From Betaproteobacteria bacterium (GTDB lineage Bacteria > Pseudomonadota > Gammaproteobacteria > Burkholderiales > SG8-41), in assembly GCA_023266245.1 (NCBI GenBank), contig JAHFRO010000068.1, positions 1 through 11,821 on the forward strand: a stretch of 11,821 nucleotides of DNA. Direction: 5' to 3'. Position numbers and translations under genes: made by a program. The notes below the pieces were generated by a model. The model had not been told where the DNA came from. It searched no databases and worked only from the letters and a program-made list of their open reading frames with translations. Of the stretch, positions 6,839 to 11,821 are shown piece after piece. Within the stretch, counting starts at the first letter, position 1, and each line of letters starts with the position of its first letter.

Positions 6839-8227
6839 TCAAAGAATCGGCCATTTGCCGGGCACCTGCAGCCCGCTGCGCGCGAGCACCTGCTCGCCGA
6901 GGACGGCGCACCGGTCCATCACCTCATCCTCGTCGACGGTGAGCACCCGGCGGTAGTCCATGACGAGCCGCCCGTCGATGTAGACCGTCTCGACCGCATC
7001 GCCGCTCGCGGAGTAGACGAGATTCTGCACCTCGCTGAAGTTCGGGTACCACTCGGGGCGGCGCATGTTGATCAGGATGATGTCAGCATTCTTGCCGGCC
7101 TCGAGGGAGCCGATCTGCTTGTCCATGCCGATCGCCTTGGCGCCGTTGATGGTGGCCATCTCGATCGCCTGCTCGGCGCAGGATATGCCCGCGTCGTTGC
7201 GGTAGTCCTTGGGCAGCACGGCCGCGAGGTACATCGTGCGGATCATGTCCGCGTAGTTGGAACAGTCGGAGGCATCCGAGCCGATTCCGACGTTCACGCC
7301 GTGCTCGACCATCTCCGGAAAGCGCCCCTTCGAGGAGAGCTCGTAATTGAGCTTCAGCGCCGTGGACGGGCAGTGGATCACGTTGGTCTGCGTCTCCTTG
7401 AGCATGCGGATCTCGCGGTCGGCGACGTGCACCATGTGCACGAGGCAGACGTTGCGCCCGAGCGCCCCGATGTGGTACAGGTTTTCGACCGGGCGGTACC
7501 CGGTCTTCATGCGCGTGTCGGTCACCTCCTCGGTCATCGCGGCGAGGTGGAGGTTCAGCGTGGTGTCGTAGTCGTCGGCCATCTTTTTCGATTCGAGATA
7601 CAGCCGGTTGGTGCAGCGGCCGAGCCCCACCACGTCGACGCAGGCCTTGAGCAGCCCGCTGTTGTATCCGTCTCGGTAGGTCTTGAGGAACTTCTCGTTC
7701 TCCCGCAGGCAGGTGTCCGTGTCTTCGAGCAGCATCGCGTGACCCAGGATCGCCTGGTCGAACGAGCGCCGGCCCATGAGGCCCCGAATGCCGATGCGCG
7801 AGATCCCCTCGATCACCGCGGCAGGGTTGTAGGAGCCGGCCTCCAAAATGGTCGTCGTCCCGGACTTGATCGTCTCGAGCAGCACGATGAGGCCGCCGAT
7901 GATCTCGTCTTCGGCGGTCAGAATGGTCGCGACTTTACCGTGCACGAAATTCGACCACAGCCAGCCGCCGAGGCCTTCCGGCGCGAGACCGCGGTGCATC
8001 GTGTGGTAGAAATGCAGGTGCGAGTTGACGAATCCGGGCATGATCAGCTTGTTGCGGCAGTCGCGGGTGTGCTTCGCCTCATAGCGGGCTGCCAGGTCGG
8101 CACGTTTTCCAACCGCCACGATCTCGTTTCCTCGCATGGCGAGCGCGCCGTCTCGATAGATCCGACGCTGTTCGTCCACCGTGATCACGGTACCGCCTGC
8201 AAGCAGGGTGTCGGCTTTCTCTTTCAT
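6839..8227 (-). CDS. ATZ/TRZ-type amidohydrolase, first of a pair, with atypical HxxE motif
   Basis: A 462-aa cytosolic amidohydrolase of the same broad family as its downstream neighbour but clearly divergent from it. ATG at 8227 begins MKEKADTLLAGGTVITVD, the usual N-terminal beta-domain; the 16 extra upstream codons look non-coding. Motifs: MPGFVNSHLHFYH (63-75) with metal ligands H70/H72; LHLAA (226-230) with metal His227; LVHMVH (262-267); IHCPSTALKL (284-293); GIGSDAS (314-320) with metal Asp318; GSLEAGKNADI (373-383). The Glu normally three residues after the metal His is Ala230 here, although E233/E234 are near. This suggests a modified mechanism or substrate, not necessarily loss of activity. 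It lies 122 bp after tctA in the same orientation, so it probably acts on what that transporter imports. Automated labels such as 'chlorohydrolase' would be over-precise. Confidence 0.9.
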   Translation of the reverse strand: MKEKADTLLAGGTVITVDEQRRIYRDGALAMRGNEIVAVGKRADLAARYEAKHTRDCRNKLIMPGFVNSHLHFYHTMHRGLAPEGLGGWLWSNFVHGKVATILTAEDEIIGGLIVLLETIKSGTTTILEAGSYNPAAVIEGISRIGIRGLMGRRSFDQAILGHAMLLEDTDTCLRENEKFLKTYRDGYNSGLLKACVDVVGLGRCTNRLYLESKKMADDYDTTLNLHLAAMTEEVTDTRMKTGYRPVENLYHIGALGRNVCLVHMVHVADREIRMLKETQTNVIHCPSTALKLNYELSSKGRFPEMVEHGVNVGIGSDASDCSNYADMIRTMYLAAVLPKDYRNDAGISCAEQAIEMATINGAKAIGMDKQIGSLEAGKNADIILINMRRPEWYPNFSEVQNLVYSASGDAVETVYIDGRLVMDYRRVLTVDEDEVMDRCAVLGEQVLARSGLQVPGKWPIL

Positions 8228-8297
8228 GGTCGTTCCGTCCTCTGGACTTTCAATGCCTGGATGAGCCGCCAACACTCGCCCGGTGCGAGGCCTGCCT

Positions 8298-8319
8298 CCG
8301 GCGCGCGATCACGCGCCGG
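8298..8319. other. Intercistronic GC hairpin between tctA and the first amidohydrolase
   Basis: CCGGCGCG (8298-8305) and CGCGCCGG (8312-8319) form a perfect 8-bp stem with a 6-nt loop in the 122-bp gap 8228-8349. No T-run follows on the minus strand, so it is more likely an mRNA-stability or attenuating structure than a full terminator. I see no convincing promoter in the rest of the gap. Confidence 0.45.
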
Positions 8320-8349
8320 CCAGCGCCAGGTCGGGCATGCCTGGGGCTG

Positions 8350-9885
8350 TCAGCGTCGCCCATCTCTCGGCTCGGAGCCCGCGTCGGCGGCAAGAAGCCA
8401 GCGCGCACGCAGGCCGGATCGGACGTAAAGACCGACGCTCACGGCCGTCAACACCAGGAATACCAAGGCGATGGGCCGGGTGACGAAGATCAACGGGCTC
8501 CCGTGCGACATCAGTAGCGACTGGATGAGCGACTGCTCGAGCATGGGCGACAGGATGAACGCCAGGACCATGGGCGCGACCTCGAAGCCGGCCATCCGCA
8601 TCACGTAGCCGATCGCGCCGAAGGCCAGCACGATGCCGACGTCGAACAGGCTGTTGTTGATGGTGTAGGCGCCGACCAGGCAGAGCATCATGACCACGGG
8701 GTAGAGGAGGCCCCTCGGGACCCGGAGGATGCGCACCCACAGCCGGACAGTGAGGCGAGCGACCACGAACATCGCCAGGGTGGCGAGGAACATGGCGATG
8801 AAGATACCGTAGATCTCGACAATATGCTCCTTGAACAGGAGCGGGCCGGGGCGCAAGCCCTGGGCGATGAATGCCCCGAGCATCACCGCCGTCACCACGT
8901 CACCGGGGATTCCGAAAGCGAGGAGCGGCACCATCGTGGCTCCGCACACGGCGTTGTTGCCCACCTCAGGGGCGATAACCCCCTCCACCTCGCCCTTGCC
9001 GAACCGCTCCGGGTGGGGGGAGGCGCGCTTGGCCAGGCCGTAGGCCACCCAGCACGAGGTCTCGGCCCCGACGCCGGGCAGCGCGCCGATGCCGGCGCCC
9101 ACCAGGCACGAGCGGATCACCGTGCGCCAGTACTTGCCGAGGATCTCGGCGAAGGTCACCCGATTGGCTGCGGGGTCCTCTTTCAGATCCATGATCTTGA
9201 GGTGCCCGGTGCGCCGCGAGACCTGCACGAAGATCTCGCCCAGCCCGAACAGCCCGATCACGAACGGGATGTAGCTGATCCCGCCCTGCAGGTCGGAAAA
9301 ACCGAAGGTAAGCCGCGAGGCGCCCGAAACCGTGTCGATGCCGACCAGGGCGAGCAGGACCCCCAGCACGGCGGAGACCATGCATTTGGCGAGCGACCGC
9401 CCGGCCAAGCTGGCGATAATCGTCATCGAGAACAGGATCAGCGCGAAGAACTCCGGCGGCCCGAACTTCAGCGCAATCAGGGCGAGCGGCCAGAGGGCCA
9501 GGACCAGAACCAGGTTGCTGAAAAAGTCGCCCACGGTCGAGGCGTAGATCGACGCCAGCAGGGCCTTGCCCGCCCGGCCCTGCTGGGCCATGGGATAGCC
9601 GTCCAGCACCGTGGCCGCGTTGGAGGCGGTGCCGGGGGTGCCGATGAGAACGGCGGAGATGGACCCGCCATAAGTGCCTCCCTTGTAGAGGCCGAGGAGG
9701 AAGGGGATGCCCACCAGCGGCGGCATGAAGAAGGTGAGCGGCGAGAAGATGGCCATCGCCATCGTTACCGTGAGCCCCGGCAGCGCGCCTATGATAATCC
9801 CCAGAATATTGCCCACCACGATCATGGCTAGCGCGTCCCAGCGCAGTACAACCGCAGCCGCCTGACCGAGCTGCTCCAGCATCAT
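8350..9885 (-). CDS. tctA: Tripartite tricarboxylate transporter, large membrane subunit TctA
   Basis: TctA is the large, roughly 12-helix inner-membrane permease of TTT secondary transporters and works with TctB and the soluble receptor TctC. Length is 511 aa, typical of the family. The N- and C-halves repeat a signature: GALPGLTVTMAMA (33-45) with GGTYGGSISAVLIGTPG (69-85), and GALPGVGAETSCW (267-279) with APEVGNNA (305-312) and GIPGD (325-329). The rest is mostly hydrophobic helices; the C-terminal ~20 residues are polar. Its ATG overlaps the tctB stop (ATGA at 9882-9885), showing translational coupling; the next codon is also ATG. The transported ligand cannot be told from sequence, since family members carry citrate, other carboxylates and aromatic acids. 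Confidence 0.95.
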   Translation of the reverse strand: MMLEQLGQAAAVVLRWDALAMIVVGNILGIIIGALPGLTVTMAMAIFSPLTFFMPPLVGIPFLLGLYKGGTYGGSISAVLIGTPGTASNAATVLDGYPMAQQGRAGKALLASIYASTVGDFFSNLVLVLALWPLALIALKFGPPEFFALILFSMTIIASLAGRSLAKCMVSAVLGVLLALVGIDTVSGASRLTFGFSDLQGGISYIPFVIGLFGLGEIFVQVSRRTGHLKIMDLKEDPAANRVTFAEILGKYWRTVIRSCLVGAGIGALPGVGAETSCWVAYGLAKRASPHPERFGKGEVEGVIAPEVGNNAVCGATMVPLLAFGIPGDVVTAVMLGAFIAQGLRPGPLLFKEHIVEIYGIFIAMFLATLAMFVVARLTVRLWVRILRVPRGLLYPVVMMLCLVGAYTINNSLFDVGIVLAFGAIGYVMRMAGFEVAPMVLAFILSPMLEQSLIQSLLMSHGSPLIFVTRPIALVFLVLTAVSVGLYVRSGLRARWLLAADAGSEPRDGRR

Positions 9886-10361
9886 TCGAGCAGCCCCTCC
9901 GGGAGCAGAATCTTCATACCGAACCTGAACCCGACGTAGATCAAGGCCGAGACGCCGACCGCGACGGCGACGAGCATCGGCCAGCGGCGGAAGCCGAGGA
10001 AGACGGCGAGGCTGGCCAGCGCAACCGGAGTAAGCAGCACGTAACCGACCACGTCGAGCAGCGCCGAGTAGGCCACGAGGATCGCCCCCGTACCTCCTAC
10101 CCGCACGGCTTCAGCAATGCCAAACGCGAATCCTTCCCCGTCCCGGAGAGTCTCGGCCCGCGAGTGCCCCCGCAGGAAAATGAGGACGCCGAAAAACCCG
10201 AGCAGCACTGCGATGAGACGCGGGAAGAAGAGCGGATGGGCGACGGCTCCGCCCACTTCCCCGCCCACCGCGATGCGCGGGGTCACGATCTGGGCGGGCA
10301 GCACCACGAAAAAGAGGAGGAGCGCAGCCACGACCAGCGCTGCGCCCAGCCAACGATCCAT
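9882..10361 (-). CDS. tctB: Tripartite tricarboxylate transporter, small membrane subunit TctB
   Basis: A 159-aa hydrophobic protein of the TctB size class, with an N-terminal helix (about 5-25), a second near 46-64, and two or three more between about 90 and 150. The family sequence is poorly conserved, so the call rests on size, topology (helices separated by a charged loop near 65-80) and its fixed position between tctC (11 bp upstream) and tctA (4-bp overlap). TctB is thought to assist TctA in the inner membrane, without a proven separate role. Nothing looks broken. Confidence 0.9.
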   Translation of the reverse strand: MDRWLGAALVVAALLLFFVVLPAQIVTPRIAVGGEVGGAVAHPLFFPRLIAVLLGFFGVLIFLRGHSRAETLRDGEGFAFGIAEAVRVGGTGAILVAYSALLDVVGYVLLTPVALASLAVFLGFRRWPMLVAVAVGVSALIYVGFRFGMKILLPEGLLE

Positions 10362-10372
10362 CGTGGCCCCGC

Positions 10373-11356
10373 TTACGGCTTCTTGGCGATCTGATCGATG
10401 ACGACCTTGAGCGTCCCCTGGTCAGTCGTCCACTGCTTTCCCAGGTCGTCAGCGGAAAGGTAATCGACCTGCTGACCCATGCGCGTCATCATCGTCTTGA
10501 ACGACGTGTCATCGGAGATCTTCTTGATGGCGTCGCGCAGTTTGGCCAGCACGGGTTCCGGCGTACCCTTCGGTGCGAACACCCCGAGCCACAGCCGCGC
10601 GTCGAGGTCGATCCCCTGCTCCTGGAGGGTGGGGACATCTGGCAGCAGCGGCCAGCGCTTGGATGCGGCCACCCCGAGCGCCCGCAGCTTGCCGCCCTGA
10701 ATATGCGGGAAGGCAACGGGCGGATAGAGGCCATTGGCGTCCACGTGGCCACCCAGCAGCGAGGCGAGCGCCGGGCCGCCTCCCGTGGACGGTATGTGAG
10801 TGAGCTTGGCGCCGTACTTGATGCCCATCGCCTCGAACATGAGGTGCTCGGGCGAGAAGGTCACAGCGCTATGCTTGAACTTGCCCGGATTCTTCCTGGC
10901 GTCCTCCACGAACTCCTTGGCAGTCTTCCACGGTGCCTCGACGCGGACCGAGAGCAACGCGGGCAGGGAGACGAGTTGGCCCAAGGGAACGAAGTCGGCC
11001 GGGTTATAGGCGACCTTCTGCACCTGGGGCAGGATGATATGGGTCGCGGGGTCCCCGATAAAAAGCGTGTAACCGTCGGGCTTGGCCTTGGACGCCGCCT
11101 CGGCGCCGACCACGCCGCCGCCGCCCGAGCGGATCACCACGATCATGGGCTGGCCCAAGTGCTCCTCGGCGACGCTGACGAAGGCGCGGGAAGTCAAGTC
11201 GGTGGCGCCACCTGCCGGGTACGGGATGATCACTCGAACCGGCTTGTTCGGAAAGTCCTGAGCATGCGCGGACCCGGCGGTGGACAGGCCACCGAACAGG
11301 GCAACGAGGGCCAGGACAAATGCACTGCTGGATAGCCGCGGTAAGCCGATGCTCAT
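10373..11356 (-). CDS. tctC: Bug-family periplasmic solute-binding receptor TctC
   Basis: TctC-type receptors bind the ligand in the periplasm and deliver it to TctAB. ATG at 11356 is preferred over the long upstream frame because AAGGAG lies 8 bp before it and the protein then starts with a clean signal peptide: basic/polar start, hydrophobic core AFVLALVALFGG (12-23) and likely cleavage after SAHA (Ala32). The mature protein begins QDFPNKPVRVIIPYPAGGATD, with the Bug carboxylate-binding segment YPAGGATD at 46-53, then GGGGVVGAEAASKAKPDGYTL in the first lobe. Total length is 327 aa, standard for Bug proteins. Bug genes are greatly expanded in Burkholderiales, and most have unknown ligands. 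It is the first gene of the cassette, about 80 bp from the right junction. Confidence 0.95.
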   Translation of the reverse strand: MSIGLPRLSSSAFVLALVALFGGLSTAGSAHAQDFPNKPVRVIIPYPAGGATDLTSRAFVSVAEEHLGQPMIVVIRSGGGGVVGAEAASKAKPDGYTLFIGDPATHIILPQVQKVAYNPADFVPLGQLVSLPALLSVRVEAPWKTAKEFVEDARKNPGKFKHSAVTFSPEHLMFEAMGIKYGAKLTHIPSTGGGPALASLLGGHVDANGLYPPVAFPHIQGGKLRALGVAASKRWPLLPDVPTLQEQGIDLDARLWLGVFAPKGTPEPVLAKLRDAIKKISDDTSFKTMMTRMGQQVDYLSADDLGKQWTTDQGTLKVVIDQIAKKP

Positions 11357-11407
11357 CGTGTTTACTCCTTGCCGGAAAGAGATGCGCTGCGATTGAGAAG
11401 CTCGGTG

Positions 11408-11437
11408 ATAATGCGGCTCCGCGGCGACGGCTGTCAA
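11408..11437 (-). promoter_or_regulatory. Candidate sigma-70 promoter for the tctC operon, spanning the insertion junction
   Basis: On the minus strand a perfect TTGACA (11432-11437) is followed after 18 bp by CATTAT (11408-11413), a 4/6 match to TATAAT. Transcription would begin near 11400 and give a leader of ~45 nt before the tctC ATG. The first two bases of the -35 box (11436-11437) belong to the atpC terminator repeat, and the other four are unique to the cassette side, so the promoter exists only because of the junction. Confidence 0.5.
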
Positions 11438-11455
11438 GGCAGCCGTAGCTGCCTT
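11436..11455 (-). terminator. atpC terminator hairpin, copy B, without its U-tract
   Basis: AAGGCAGC (11436-11443) and GCTGCCTT (11448-11455) form a perfect 8-bp stem. In the minus-strand RNA the loop is C(UACG)G, a very stable UNCG tetraloop. Unlike copy A at 5089-5114, the stem is followed on the minus strand by TTGACAG, not a T-run, so only the last two stem bases supply U. Release of ATP synthase transcripts here may be weak, allowing read-through into tctC. Confidence 0.7.
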
Positions 11456-11601
11456 TTTCCTCGTGGCCGGGCCTGCTATCTCTTTCTCAGCTTGCGGATC
11501 GCCGCGATCTGCGCGGACGCCTCCGCAAACTCGGCCAGCGCCTTAGCGTATTCCATCTTGGCGGTCCGATCCTGCATCGCTTCCCGCGCGCGCTGCTGCG
11601 C
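11436..11601. repeat. 166-bp direct repeat, copy B (within intact atpC 3' end)
   Basis: Partner of 5092-5257, with four mismatches and a 134-bp identical core. This copy is continuous with the upstream part of atpC and so is the intact gene end, while copy A is the remnant. It marks the right boundary of the inserted cassette. Confidence 0.95.
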
Positions 11602-11821
11602 TTCGAGCGCCTTCGCCTCGTCGAGATCGTGGCCGCGGATCGCCGTGTCGGCGAGCACCGTGATCACGTCCGGCTGCACTTCGAGCACGCCGCCGGCGAC
11701 ATACACCAGTTCCTCTTCGGCCTGGCCCGGCACTTTGATGCGCACCGAGCCGGGCTTGATGCGAGTGATGAGCGGCGCGTGCTTCGGATAGATGCCGAGC
11801 TCGCCCTCTTCGCCCGGCAGC
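11476..11821 (-). CDS. atpC: ATP synthase F1 epsilon subunit (N-terminus outside window)
   Basis: The epsilon subunit sits on the central stalk of F1Fo ATP synthase and couples/inhibits ATPase activity; it is on the cytoplasmic side of the membrane. The frame is open to the right edge: about 114 codons are visible and roughly 25 N-terminal residues are missing. Diagnostic segments are GEEGELGIYPKHAPLITRIKPG in the beta-sandwich and GGVLEVQPDVITVLADTAIRG, followed by DLDEAKALEAQQRA and the C-terminal helical hairpin ending AAIRKLRKR. A GTG inside the frame (11745) is not the start. In many beta/gammaproteobacteria atpC ends the atp operon and is followed by glmU; here it is followed by the inserted tct cassette. 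Confidence 0.96.
   Translation of the reverse strand, partial: LPGEEGELGIYPKHAPLITRIKPGSVRIKVPGQAEEELVYVAGGVLEVQPDVITVLADTAIRGHDLDEAKALEAQQRAREAMQDRTAKMEYAKALAEFAEASAQIAAIRKLRKR

Noticed and set aside
11357..11437. Longer TctC starting at 11437
   Set aside because: The extra 27 residues precede a normal signal peptide, have no ribosome binding site, and run through the terminator stem.

Overview
The window looks like a chromosomal segment of a GC-rich betaproteobacterium, probably Burkholderiales, Nitrosomonadales or an uncultured relative. The pointers are the atpC / glpD / glmU / glmS neighbourhood, GTG starts, a Bug-type (TctC) periplasmic receptor system, and extragenic repeats of kinds I recall from that class. 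Taxonomy is inferred from gene content only. Every complete gene is on the minus strand, so transcription runs from high to low coordinates. The exception is the tail of a short-chain dehydrogenase at the left edge.

Layout, right to left in the direction of transcription. (1) 11476-11821: atpC, the epsilon subunit of ATP synthase, lacking its N-terminus, which lies outside the window; its hairpin terminator is at 11436-11455. (2) About 5258-11435: a 6.2-kb catabolic cassette, tctC-tctB-tctA (tripartite tricarboxylate transporter) followed by two divergent amidohydrolases of the ATZ/TRZ (chlorohydrolase/deaminase) type. (3) 5092-5257: a second copy of the last ~40 codons of atpC plus its terminator. 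(4) 3503-5017 glpD, 2100-3473 glmU and 197-2014 glmS: glycerol-3-phosphate oxidation and UDP-GlcNAc synthesis. (5) 1-188: convergent 3' end of a probable SDR gene.

The most striking feature is that the cassette lies between two direct copies of the atpC 3' end (5092-5257 and 11436-11601; 166 bp, 4 mismatches, including a 134-bp perfect block). The simplest reading is that the ancestral order was atpC-glpD-glmU-glmS and that a transport/catabolism operon was inserted at the atpC terminator, duplicating it. The junctions look functional. At the right junction the terminator's U-tract is replaced by a sequence that completes a perfect -35 box (TTGACA) for a candidate tctC promoter. At the left junction the last amidohydrolase runs in frame into the atpC remnant and stops at an amber codon where intact atpC has CAG, just upstream of the duplicated, intact terminator. 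No integrase, transposase or tRNA is visible, so the mechanism is open; a strain-level assembly chimera must also be excluded.

Functionally, TctC would capture an organic anion or polar ligand in the periplasm, TctAB would import it, and the two cytoplasmic metal-dependent hydrolases would deaminate or ring-open it. The substrate cannot be read from the sequence. One of the two amidohydrolases lacks the Glu usually found in the HxxE catalytic motif.
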